From positions 558,001-622,000 of the forward strand of contig NZ_RJAD01000002.1 in the NCBI RefSeq assembly GCF_003999995.1: a DNA stretch of 64,000 nucleotides, in the 5' to 3' direction. Below, piece after piece: positions 1-7,587 of the stretch (position 1 is the first letter of the stretch; each line of letters starts with the position of its first letter). The notes under the pieces are model-generated. The model saw only the letters and a list, made by a program, of their open reading frames with translations, was not told the DNA's origin and did not search any database. Position numbers and translations under genes: made by a program. Origin of the DNA: Microbacterium sulfonylureivorans (lineage in GTDB: Bacteria; Actinomycetota; Actinomycetes; Actinomycetales; Microbacteriaceae).

Positions 1-64
1 CTGCAGCCCGCGTAGGCTGGCCACGGCATTTCGCCCTCGAAAACCACCCGGAGAACACACACGG

Positions 65-1516
65 ATGAGACGCGCCAAAATCGTCGCAACCCTTGGCCCC
101 GCCACGTCGACCTATGAGAGCGTCCGCGCGATCATCGAGGCCGGCGTGGACGTCGCCCGGTTCAATCTGAGCCACGGCGACTACTCGGTCCACGACAACA
201 ACTTCGCCAACGTGCGCAAGGCAGCCGACGACGCGGGCAAGCCCGTCGCCGTCCTCGTCGACCTCCAGGGGCCGAAGATCCGACTCGGAAAGTTCGAGAA
301 CGGACCCCATGATCTCGCTGTCGGCGACATCTTCAAGATCACCGTCGACGACATCCTCGGCACGAAGGAGATCGTCTCGACGACCTTCAAGGGCCTTCCG
401 CAGGACGTCAAGCCGGGCGACTTCCTCCTGATCGACGACGGCAAGGTGCGCGTCGAGGTCGTCGAGACCGACGGCACCGTCGTCACCACGAAGGTCATCG
501 TCGGCGGGCCGGTGTCGAACAACAAGGGCATCAACCTGCCCGGCGTCGCGGTCAACGTGCCCGCGCTGTCCGACAAGGACGAGGCCGACCTCCGCTGGGG
601 CCTCCGCGCCGGCGCCGACATCATCGCCCTCTCGTTCGTCCGCAGCGCGAAGGATGTCCAGCGCGTCCACGTGATCATGGCCGAGGAGGGGCGTCACATC
701 CCCGTCATCGCGAAGATCGAGAAGCCTCAGGCCGTCGACAACCTCGAGGAGATCATCGACGCCTTCGACGGCATCATGGTCGCCCGTGGCGACCTCGGCG
801 TCGAGCTTCCGCTCGAGGCCGTGCCGATCGTGCAGAAGCGCGCGGTCGAGCTGTGCCGCCGCATGGCCAAGCCCGTCATCGTCGCGACGCAGATGCTCGA
901 GTCGATGATCGAGAACCCGGTCCCCACGCGCGCCGAGACGAGCGACGTCGCCAACGCCGTCCTCGACGGCGCCGACGCGGTCATGCTCTCGGGCGAGACC
1001 AGCGTGGGCAAGTACCCGGTCGGCGTGGTCGAGACGATGGCGCGCATCGTCGACTCGACCGAGGAGCACGGACTGGAGCGCATCCAGCCGCTCAACACGA
1101 AGCCCCGCACCCAGGGTGGCGCGATCACCCTCGCAGCGCTCGAGGTCGCGGAGTTCGTCGACGCGAAGTTCCTCTGCATCTTCACCGAGTCCGGCGACAC
1201 CGCCCGTCGCATGTCGCGCCTGCGTCCGCGCATCCCCATGATCGGCTTCACTCCCGAGCCGGCGATCCGTCGCCGCATGGCCCTCACGTGGGGCGTTCAG
1301 TCGCACCTCGTCGAGCACGTCGCGCACACCGACCGCATGTTCATCCAGGTCGACGACTACTTCCTCGCCAACGACCTCGCGAAGGTCGGCGACAAGGTCG
1401 TCGTGATCTCGGGTTCCCCTCCCGGAATCATCGGCTCGACCAACGACATCCGCATCCACAAGATCGGCGACGCCGTCCACGGCAAGGCGCCCATCTACAA
1501 GTCCGGCGAGTTGTAA
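65..1516 (+). CDS. pyk: Pyruvate kinase
   Basis: Last step of glycolysis in the cytosol: phosphoenolpyruvate plus ADP to pyruvate plus ATP. The 483-residue product opens with RRAKIVATLGPAT, the normal N-terminus of the family. It carries IAKIEKP at about residues 215-221 with the catalytic Lys near 217, the metal-binding segment VARGDLGVELP, and KPVIVATQMLESM. The C-terminal allosteric domain follows from about residue 345; there is no extra C-terminal extension. ATG is preceded by CGGAGA, and a TAGGCT -10-like box lies at 13-18. A strong terminator after the stop suggests a single-gene transcript. Confidence 0.98.
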   Translation: MRRAKIVATLGPATSTYESVRAIIEAGVDVARFNLSHGDYSVHDNNFANVRKAADDAGKPVAVLVDLQGPKIRLGKFENGPHDLAVGDIFKITVDDILGTKEIVSTTFKGLPQDVKPGDFLLIDDGKVRVEVVETDGTVVTTKVIVGGPVSNNKGINLPGVAVNVPALSDKDEADLRWGLRAGADIIALSFVRSAKDVQRVHVIMAEEGRHIPVIAKIEKPQAVDNLEEIIDAFDGIMVARGDLGVELPLEAVPIVQKRAVELCRRMAKPVIVATQMLESMIENPVPTRAETSDVANAVLDGADAVMLSGETSVGKYPVGVVETMARIVDSTEEHGLERIQPLNTKPRTQGGAITLAALEVAEFVDAKFLCIFTESGDTARRMSRLRPRIPMIGFTPEPAIRRRMALTWGVQSHLVEHVAHTDRMFIQVDDYFLANDLAKVGDKVVVISGSPPGIIGSTNDIRIHKIGDAVHGKAPIYKSGEL

Positions 1517-1530
1517 GCCGTACTCGACCG

Positions 1531-1575
1531 AGAGAACGGTCGCGCTCACTATGCTGAGCGCGACCGTTCTCTTTT
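1531..1575 (+). terminator. Intrinsic terminator of pyk
   Basis: An 18-base perfect stem (1531-1548 pairing with 1555-1572) closes a six-base loop and runs into TTTT at 1572-1575, the classical rho-independent layout. It lies 14 bases after the pyk stop and separates pyk from the small membrane protein gene downstream. Confidence 0.92.
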
Positions 1576-1597
1576 CTCCGACTCGGGGGTACCTCGC

Positions 1598-1975
1598 ATG
1601 GACTTCTTCTGGTGGCTGCTGTGGATCTTCTATTTCACGGCCTACATCTACGTGGTCATCCTGATCATCACCGACCTGTTCCGTGACGAGAAGCTGAACG
1701 GCTGGCTCAAGGCCATCTGGATCATCGCGCTCGTCTTCGTACCGTTCCTCACTGCGCTGGTGTACGTCATCGCGCGCGGCTCCGGGATGGCCGAGCGCGC
1801 GCGTGCCCGGTACGCAGGCGTGCCGGAGGCCGACGACTACAAGCCGTCCGCGTCCGCCAGCCCCGCCGAAGACATCGCGAAGGCCAAGGCGCTGCTCGAC
1901 GCGGGGACGATCTCGCAGGGCGAGTTCGATGCGCTCAAGAGCAAGGCTCTCGGCAACCAGTACTTCGGCGCCTAG
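1598..1975 (+). CDS. Small membrane protein with PLDc_N and SHOCT regions
   Basis: A 125-residue protein of unknown role. Two hydrophobic segments (about residues 5-27 and 40-62) around the short basic turn RDEKLNGWLK match the N-terminal two-helix unit seen before phospholipase D domains (PLDc_N), but no PLD catalytic domain follows. After a Ser/Ala/Pro linker, residues 92-120 (AKALLDAGTISQGEFDALKSKAL) form a SHOCT motif, a short C-terminal helix pair found on many actinobacterial membrane proteins. It is probably an inner-membrane protein with a cytosolic tail. It follows the pyk terminator, so it needs its own promoter. Confidence 0.85.
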   Translation: MDFFWWLLWIFYFTAYIYVVILIITDLFRDEKLNGWLKAIWIIALVFVPFLTALVYVIARGSGMAERARARYAGVPEADDYKPSASASPAEDIAKAKALLDAGTISQGEFDALKSKALGNQYFGA

Positions 1976-1986
1976 CCGACAGGGCG

Positions 1987-2087
1987 GCAGAAGAGCGGAT
2001 GCTCCCCACGCCCTCTCCACGAACCGCTTCGCGCTGCGCGGAGCCTCGGGGCGCGTGGGCCCACAGCCGAGGCATCCGCTCTTCTGC
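1987..2087. repeat. Long inverted repeat, possible structured RNA or terminator
   Basis: A perfect 16-base inverted repeat, GCAGAAGAGCGGATGC at 1987-2002 and its exact complement at 2072-2087. The 69 bases between them contain a second complementary pair (CCCACGCC near 2005 and GGCGCGTGGG near 2050). It lies in the gap between the SHOCT protein and the ParA-like gene. There is no U-run after it, so a plain terminator is only one option. Confidence 0.6.
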
Positions 2088-2243
2088 GCGTACCGCGCAG
2101 TCGCGCTCGGACGCACCCGCCGCGGCATGGCTGGGCTGGCGGGCCGGTGCCGTCGGTTAACGTAGATGCGGCGCTCGCGAGGAGCGTCCACGACGGATGC
2201 GCCGGCGCCGGCCACTGCACCTCGCCCTCTGGAGGAGAACCCG

Positions 2244-3554
2244 ATGACCGCTCGCATGCCTGAAGCCACCGTGCACATCCTGTCGAGCACGGTCGCGGAA
2301 CTCCATGTCGGCACCGAGGTGGAAGAGGTCGTGGCGGCCGACAGCAGGGCGCTGCGCGACAGGGTCGTCGAGGAGATCCGCCTGCTGGCGGCGTCTGCGG
2401 GGGAGCCGGCCCACGCGATGCTGGTCGAGGGCTCCTCGCGGTGGCCGCTGGTCGTGAACCCCGACGGGACCTACGCCGAATCGCTCGAGCCCGCACCACC
2501 CGTCGCGCCGGCGGTATCCGCTGCCGCGCCGGTGGCCGCGGCATCCGTCCCGACGACGAAGCCCGTGCCCGCCGCTTCCGCACCGACCCGGAGCGCGGCA
2601 CCCGCCGCGCGGGGGACCGGGAAGCCGACCGTGCAGGATCTGCTCGACTCGCGCAGCGACGGCGACCGTCCTCGGGCGATGTCGGGCTGGCAGAGCGCCG
2701 TGCGCCGCGCGACCGGCGGCGCGATCTCACCGGCTCCCGGACGCGCCGAGCGGTCGCGTCTCGATCGCGAGAAGCGGGTCCAGCGGCGGCTGGACGCGCC
2801 CCGCACGATCGTCGTGCTGAATCCGAAGGGCGGAGCGCACAAGACCACGAGCACGCTCCTGCTCGCGGCGACATTCGGCACCCTGCGTGGCGGCGCCACC
2901 CTGGCGTGGGACAACAACGAGACACGCGGAACGCTCGGCTGGCGTGCGCAGAACGCTCCCCATCACCGGACGGCCGTCGACCTCCTCGAAGACCTCGACC
3001 GCTTTTCGAACGCCGACGGGTCGGGTCTGGCCGCACTCGACACCTACGTGCGCACGCAGGTCGATGCCCGGTTCGACGTGCTCGCGTCGGATGAGGACGC
3101 CGCCGCCTCCTCCACGATCGACGCCGCGGCGTTCGATCGCCTCCACTCCCTGCTGCGCCGTTACTACCGCCTGATGATCGTCGACACCGGCAACAACATG
3201 CGCGCCTCCAACTGGGTTGCTGCCGTCGCCGCCGCCGATCAGCTCGTCATCGTCTCCACCGTGAGGGAGGACACCGCCGCCAGCGCCGCCTGGCTGCTGG
3301 ACGGGCTGCGCGAGAAGGGCTTCGGCGACAAGGTCGACACGGCCGTCACGGTGCTGACGGCGCCGTCGTCGCGCCCGGACCGGCGCCTCGAGGCCCGGCT
3401 GTCGCGGCACTTCCAGCAGGTGACGTCGGGGGTGGTCATCGCCCCGTTCGACCCGTCGCTCGTCGACGGCGGGCCCATCGACTTCGACGCGCTGTCGCCG
3501 GAGACTCGTGACGCCTGGCTGACGGTCGCCGCGACCGTCGCCGACCGCCTCTGA
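2244..3554 (+). CDS. ParA/MinD-like ATPase with altered Walker A
   Basis: A 436-residue protein. The start at 2244 is chosen because GGAGGAG lies just upstream; an in-frame ATG at 2166 has no such site. Residues 1-80 form a small folded region, 80-190 are Ala/Pro/Arg-rich and probably flexible, and 190-430 form a P-loop ATPase of the ParA/MinD class. The P-loop reads NPKGGAHKTTS: the signature Lys (about 195) and the phosphate-binding Lys (about 200) are present, but the usual Gly before the second Lys is His199. Walker B is RLMIVDTGNN. No ParB partner or parS site is nearby, so cell positioning or partition is only inferred from the family. Confidence 0.85.
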   Translation: MTARMPEATVHILSSTVAELHVGTEVEEVVAADSRALRDRVVEEIRLLAASAGEPAHAMLVEGSSRWPLVVNPDGTYAESLEPAPPVAPAVSAAAPVAAASVPTTKPVPAASAPTRSAAPAARGTGKPTVQDLLDSRSDGDRPRAMSGWQSAVRRATGGAISPAPGRAERSRLDREKRVQRRLDAPRTIVVLNPKGGAHKTTSTLLLAATFGTLRGGATLAWDNNETRGTLGWRAQNAPHHRTAVDLLEDLDRFSNADGSGLAALDTYVRTQVDARFDVLASDEDAAASSTIDAAAFDRLHSLLRRYYRLMIVDTGNNMRASNWVAAVAAADQLVIVSTVREDTAASAAWLLDGLREKGFGDKVDTAVTVLTAPSSRPDRRLEARLSRHFQQVTSGVVIAPFDPSLVDGGPIDFDALSPETRDAWLTVAATVADRL

Positions 3555-3610
3555 GGCGGAGGCATCCGCCGCAGGAGGCACGGGAGGGCCGCCGCCGGCG
3601 CCGTCCACGG

Positions 3611-3693
3611 TGCCGGTGGTGGGAGTCGAACCCACACGCCCTCGCGGGCAACCGAGTTTGAGTCGGTCGCGTCTGCCATTCCGCCACACCGGC
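3611..3693 (-). tRNA. tRNA-Leu (anticodon CAA)
   Basis: Read on the minus strand, the 83-base gene begins GCCGGTG and ends CACCGGC plus discriminator A. The anticodon loop CTCAAAC is closed by ACCGA/TCGGT, giving anticodon CAA (codon UUG). A long class II variable arm (TGCCCGCGAGGGCG) and the T-arm loop TTCGACT are as expected for tRNA-Leu. The 3' CCA is not encoded. It faces away from the ANTAR regulator gene. Confidence 0.97.
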
Positions 3694-3732
3694 CCGCGCG
3701 GCCATGCCGCGCGTCCGCGATTGACCATACCG

Positions 3733-3738
3733 TAGGAT
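3733..3738 (+). promoter_or_regulatory. -10 box of the ANTAR regulator gene
   Basis: TAGGAT ends six bases before the GTG start at 3745. At this distance transcription would begin at or next to the start codon, implying a leaderless mRNA. No good -35 hexamer is seen at the matching distance. Confidence 0.6.
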
Positions 3739-3744
3739 TCAAAG

Positions 3745-4365
3745 GTGACTGAGCAGGAGCTGACCCCCGGAGCACAGGCCTCCACCCCCCGTCGTGTCGT
3801 GGTGGCGGAGGATGAGTCGCTGATCCGACTCGACATCGTCGAGATCCTCCGCGACAACGGCTTCGACGTCGTCGGCGAGGCGGGTGACGGTGAGACAGCC
3901 GTGCAGCTCGCCACCGATCTTCGTCCCGACCTGGTGATCATGGACGTGAAGATGCCGATCCTCGACGGCATCTCCGCCGCCGAGAAGCTCAGCAAGAACC
4001 ACATCGCGCCCGTGGTCCTCCTGACGGCGTTCAGCCAGAAGGAGCTCGTCGAGCGCGCGAGCGAGGCCGGTGCGCTGGCCTACGTGGTGAAGCCGTTCAC
4101 CCCCAACGACCTCCTGCCGGCGATCGAGATCGCCCTGGCTCGCTACGAGCAGATCATCACGCTCGAGGCGGAGGTTGCCGACATGGTCGAGCGCTTCGAG
4201 ACCCGCAAGCTCGTCGACCGAGCGAAGGGCCTCCTCAACGAGAAGATGGGCCTGTCCGAGCCCGAGGCCTTCCGCTGGATCCAGAAGGCGTCGATGGATC
4301 GTCGCCTCACCATGCAGGACGTCGCGAAGGCGATCATCGAGCAGCTCGCGCCCAAGAAGGGCTGA
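3745..4365 (+). CDS. pdtaR: ANTAR-domain response regulator (PdtaR type)
   Basis: A 206-residue two-component receiver with an RNA-binding output. The receiver (about 16-130) has the acidic residue Asp23 (AEDES), phospho-acceptor Asp67 (VIMDVKMP), Thr94 and Lys116 (VVKPF). A helical linker leads to the ANTAR domain at about 140-200, which in related proteins binds tandem hairpins and prevents termination. Length and layout match mycobacterial Rv1626 (PdtaR), and the setting near pyk, a thioesterase and polA is also similar. The cognate histidine kinase is not in this window. GTG start. Confidence 0.93.
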   Translation: MTEQELTPGAQASTPRRVVVAEDESLIRLDIVEILRDNGFDVVGEAGDGETAVQLATDLRPDLVIMDVKMPILDGISAAEKLSKNHIAPVVLLTAFSQKELVERASEAGALAYVVKPFTPNDLLPAIEIALARYEQIITLEAEVADMVERFETRKLVDRAKGLLNEKMGLSEPEAFRWIQKASMDRRLTMQDVAKAIIEQLAPKKG

Positions 4366-4378
4366 AGACTTCACGACG

Positions 4379-4408
4379 GAGCGGATGCCTCGGAAGAGGC
4401 ATCCGCTC
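4379..4408. terminator. Bidirectional terminator
   Basis: A 13-base-pair stem (4379-4391 with 4396-4408) and a GGAA tetraloop, placed between the convergent ANTAR regulator and thioesterase genes. Its arms contain the recurring CGGATGC/GCATCCG word. No long U-run. Confidence 0.75.
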
Positions 4409-4411
4409 TCG

Positions 4412-4843
4412 TCATGTCTGCGGCAGGTCCTTGACGTGGTTCGTGATGCGGATCGTCGAGCAGCGCCGCCCCTGATCGTCGGTGACGACGATCTCGTGCA
4501 CCGTGATGCTGCGTCCGAGGTGAACGGGCGTGCAGACGCCGGTGACCGTCCCCGACGTGGCCGAGCGGGTGTGGGTCGCGTTGATGTCGACGCCCACGGC
4601 GAGGCGGCCGGGGCCGGCGTGCAGGTTCGCCGCCATGGACCCGAGCGACTCGCCGAGCACGACGTAGGCGCCGCCGTGGAGCAGCCCCACCGGCTGGGTG
4701 TTGCCCTCGACGGGCATCGTCGCGACGCAGCGCTCCACCGAGAATTCGGTGAACTCGATCCCCATCTTCTCGGCGAGGGCCCCCATGCCGCGGGTCGCCG
4801 CCCACTCGAGTCCGGTGACGTCTGCAGGGGACGGTTCGATCAT
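4412..4843 (-). CDS. Hotdog-fold acyl-CoA thioesterase (PaaI/MenI type)
   Basis: A 143-residue single hotdog domain. The motif GLLHGGAYVVLGESLGSMA (about residues 45-65) carries the active-site segment typical of PaaI/MenI-like thioesterases, followed by GVDINATHTRSATSG. These hydrolyse aryl- or acyl-CoA; a 1,4-dihydroxy-2-naphthoyl-CoA hydrolase role in menaquinone synthesis is possible but no other men gene is near. The ATG at 4843 is chosen over an upstream in-frame start because the extra residues are low-complexity; GAAGGCGAG precedes it. Divergent from polA, with only 59 bases between starts. Confidence 0.88.
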   Translation of the reverse strand: MIEPSPADVTGLEWAATRGMGALAEKMGIEFTEFSVERCVATMPVEGNTQPVGLLHGGAYVVLGESLGSMAANLHAGPGRLAVGVDINATHTRSATSGTVTGVCTPVHLGRSITVHEIVVTDDQGRRCSTIRITNHVKDLPQT

Positions 4844-4890
4844 CGCTCGCCTTCGGATCGGGTGCGCCGGGAGGTGTCCTCGGCCCTGAC

Positions 4891-4896
4891 TAGGCT
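4891..4896 (+). promoter_or_regulatory. -10 box of polA
   Basis: TAGGCT followed by six bases and the GTG start of polA at 4903; a leaderless transcript is predicted. No Shine-Dalgarno sequence is separable from the promoter. Confidence 0.65.
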
Positions 4897-4902
4897 TGCA
4901 GG

Positions 4903-7542
4903 GTGACGGACTCCGCAAAGCCTACCCTTCTCGTCGTGGACGGCCATTCGCTGGCATATCGGGCGTTCTACGCGCTCCCCGTCGACAATTTCTCGACGAA
5001 GGACGGGCAGCACACCAACGGGATCTACGGCTTCCTGGCGATGCTCATCAACCTGATCAAGGCTGAGAAGCCGACGCATATGGCGGTCGCCTTCGACACC
5101 TCGCGGCAGTCCTTCCGCACCCGGGAATACCCGGAGTACAAGGCGAACCGGTCCGAGACGCCGTCCGAGTTCAAGGGTCAGATCCCCATCCTCCAGGACT
5201 GCCTCGCCGCGATGAGCATCACCGTGCTCCAGAAGGAGGACATCGAGGCCGACGACATCCTGGCGACCCTCGCGACGCAGGGCGCCGAGCAGGGCTACGA
5301 CGTCCTCGTGTGCTCGGGCGACCGCGACACCATCCAGCTCGTCACCGAAGACGTCACGCTGCTGTACCCCAATGTGCAGGGTGTCTCGCAGCTCAAGCGG
5401 TACGACCGGCAGGCGGTCATCGACCGCTACGGAGTCCCGCCCGAGCAGTACCCCGACATCGCCGCGCTCGTCGGCGAGACGAGCGACAACCTGCCCGGCG
5501 TGCCGAAGGTGGGGGAGAAGACCGCCGTCAAGTGGCTCACCCAGTTCGGGTCCCTCGACGAGCTGCTCGAGAACGCCGACAAGGTGTCCGGTGTCGTCGG
5601 CGGCAACCTGCGCGAGCACCTCGACGACGTGCGGCGCAACCGCACGCTCAACCGTCTGATGACCGACGTCGAGCTGCCCGCGACGATCGCGGACCTCGAG
5701 GTCCAGCCGATGGACGCCCAGGCCGTGCGCGATATCTTCGCCCGTCTCGAGTTCAAGACGCTCATCCCGCGCGTCGCCGAGCTGGCCGGCATCGAGCAGC
5801 AGATGGCAGCGGTGACGTCCGCCGCGGCCGTCCCGATGCCCGTTCCGGTCGAGCCGACGCCCGCCGACCTGCGCGCCTGGCTCGATGGCGCTCCCGGCGA
5901 GGTCGGGGTCACGGTCGTCATCGAGGGCGGCACTCCCGCGCGGATCGGCTTCGCGACGGCGGATGCCGCGGCCGAGGCATCCTGGACGCCCGACGTGGCG
6001 GACGCCCTCGAGGAGTGGCTCGCCTCCGACGCGCCGAAGGTGTTCAGCGACGCGAAGCCGCAGGTCAAGGCACTTCGACGCGCCGGGCAGCGCGTCGGCG
6101 GACTCGCATTCGACGCGATCGTGGCCGGCTGGCTCCTGCGCCCGAGCTTCCCCGACAAGACGCTCGCCGACCTCGTCGACCGCTACCTCGACGAGAAGCT
6201 TCCCGAGGCCGATCCGACGCAGCTCGTTCCCGAGACGGAGGGCGCCACGCCCGGCCAGCTGTCATGGTTCGCGATGCGCGTGACCGCGGCTCTGCGCGGC
6301 GAGCTGGCCGAGAGCGTGACGACCGTGCTCACCGACATCGAGCTCCCCACGCTGCTGACGCTCGCCGACATGGAGCTCGCGGGCGTGGCGGTCTCGCACG
6401 ACAAGCTCTCGTCGTTCTCGGCCGAGCTCGCCGAGCGCGCCGACGCGATCGCGCAGCAGGCGTTCCTTGCCATCGGTCGAGAGGTCAACCTCGGGTCGCC
6501 GAAGCAGCTGCAGGAGGTGCTGTTCGACGAGCTGCAGCTTCCCAAGACACGCAAGACCAAGACGGGCTACTCGACGGATGCCGCGGTCCTCGCCGACCTG
6601 CAGGAATCCCACCCCCACCCCTTCCTCGACCTGCTGCTCCAGCATCGCGAGGCGACGAAGCTCCGCCAGATCATCGAGTCGCTCGACACCGCGATCGCGG
6701 CGGACGGCCGGATCCGCACCACCTACGTGCAGACCGGGAGCCAGACCGGGCGCCTGTCGAGCACAGACCCGAACCTCCAGAACATCCCTGTCCGCACGGA
6801 GGAGAGCCGGCGAATCCGCTCGGCCTTCGAGGTCGGTGAAGGCTACGAGACGCTGCTCACCGCCGACTACTCGCAGATCGAGATGCGCATCATGGCGCAT
6901 CTCTCGGAAGACCCGGGCCTCGTCGAGGCGTTCAACTCCGGCGAAGACCTCCACCGATTCGTCGGAGCCCGCGTGTTCGCCGTCGATCCCGCCGACGTCA
7001 CGCCCGCCATGCGGACGAAGGTGAAGGCGATGTCGTACGGCCTGGTCTACGGCCTGTCGGCGTTCGGGCTGTCGAAGCAGCTGCGCATCGAGCAGACCGA
7101 GGCGAAGCAGCTCATGATGGAGTACTTCGCCCGATTCGGCGCGGTCCGGGACTACCTGCGATCTTCGGTGGAGCAGGCCCGCATCGACGGGTACACCGAG
7201 ACGATCTTCGGCCGGCGACGCCCGTTCCCCGATCTCGCCAGCCCCAACCGCGTGCTGCGCGAGAACGCGGAGCGCGCGGCTCTCAACGCCCCGATCCAGG
7301 GGAGCGCGGCTGACATCATGAAGATCGCGCTCTTCCACATCCACGACGACTTCGCCACGCACGGGCTGCGGTCGCGGGTGCTGATGCAGATCCACGACGA
7401 GCTCGTGGTGGAGGTCGCCGCCGGCGAGTGGGATGCCGCGGAGCGGATCGTGCGCGAGCGGATGGGCGACGCTGCGGCCCTCTCGGTGCCTCTCGACGTG
7501 CAGATCGGCCGCGGACCGGACTGGAACGAAGCGGGGCACTGA
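4903..7542 (+). CDS. polA: DNA polymerase I
   Basis: An 879-residue repair and Okazaki-fragment-processing polymerase. The N-terminal 5'-3' exonuclease (about 1-300) has VDGHSLAYRAF, the acidic cluster EADDILATLA and the helix-hairpin-helix segment GVPKVGEKTA. The middle domain (about 315-490) lacks the DxE metal-binding motif of a working 3'-5' proofreading exonuclease, as is usual in actinobacteria. The C-terminal polymerase has motif A DYSQIEMR (Asp about 655), the O-helix KAMSYGLVYGLSAFG and motif C IHDELVVE (Asp about 832). GTG start, with its own leaderless-type promoter. Confidence 0.98.
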   Translation: MTDSAKPTLLVVDGHSLAYRAFYALPVDNFSTKDGQHTNGIYGFLAMLINLIKAEKPTHMAVAFDTSRQSFRTREYPEYKANRSETPSEFKGQIPILQDCLAAMSITVLQKEDIEADDILATLATQGAEQGYDVLVCSGDRDTIQLVTEDVTLLYPNVQGVSQLKRYDRQAVIDRYGVPPEQYPDIAALVGETSDNLPGVPKVGEKTAVKWLTQFGSLDELLENADKVSGVVGGNLREHLDDVRRNRTLNRLMTDVELPATIADLEVQPMDAQAVRDIFARLEFKTLIPRVAELAGIEQQMAAVTSAAAVPMPVPVEPTPADLRAWLDGAPGEVGVTVVIEGGTPARIGFATADAAAEASWTPDVADALEEWLASDAPKVFSDAKPQVKALRRAGQRVGGLAFDAIVAGWLLRPSFPDKTLADLVDRYLDEKLPEADPTQLVPETEGATPGQLSWFAMRVTAALRGELAESVTTVLTDIELPTLLTLADMELAGVAVSHDKLSSFSAELAERADAIAQQAFLAIGREVNLGSPKQLQEVLFDELQLPKTRKTKTGYSTDAAVLADLQESHPHPFLDLLLQHREATKLRQIIESLDTAIAADGRIRTTYVQTGSQTGRLSSTDPNLQNIPVRTEESRRIRSAFEVGEGYETLLTADYSQIEMRIMAHLSEDPGLVEAFNSGEDLHRFVGARVFAVDPADVTPAMRTKVKAMSYGLVYGLSAFGLSKQLRIEQTEAKQLMMEYFARFGAVRDYLRSSVEQARIDGYTETIFGRRRPFPDLASPNRVLRENAERAALNAPIQGSAADIMKIALFHIHDDFATHGLRSRVLMQIHDELVVEVAAGEWDAAERIVRERMGDAAALSVPLDVQIGRGPDWNEAGH

Positions 7543-7550
7543 TCCGCCGG

Positions 7551-7580
7551 TTGGCGCGTCGCGGCCGCGAAACCTAGGCT
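7551..7580 (+). promoter_or_regulatory. Promoter of the DUF885 gene
   Basis: TTGGCG (7551-7556), an 18-base spacer and TAGGCT (7575-7580), then seven bases to the ATG at 7588. This is the best -35/-10 pair among the leaderless-type promoters of the window. Confidence 0.65.
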
Positions 7581-7587
7581 CGGTGGC

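Noticed and set aside
1976..2243. Possible 6C RNA upstream of the ParA-like gene
   Set aside because: 6C RNAs have two hairpins with runs of at least six C in the loops; no such C-runs are present in this gap.
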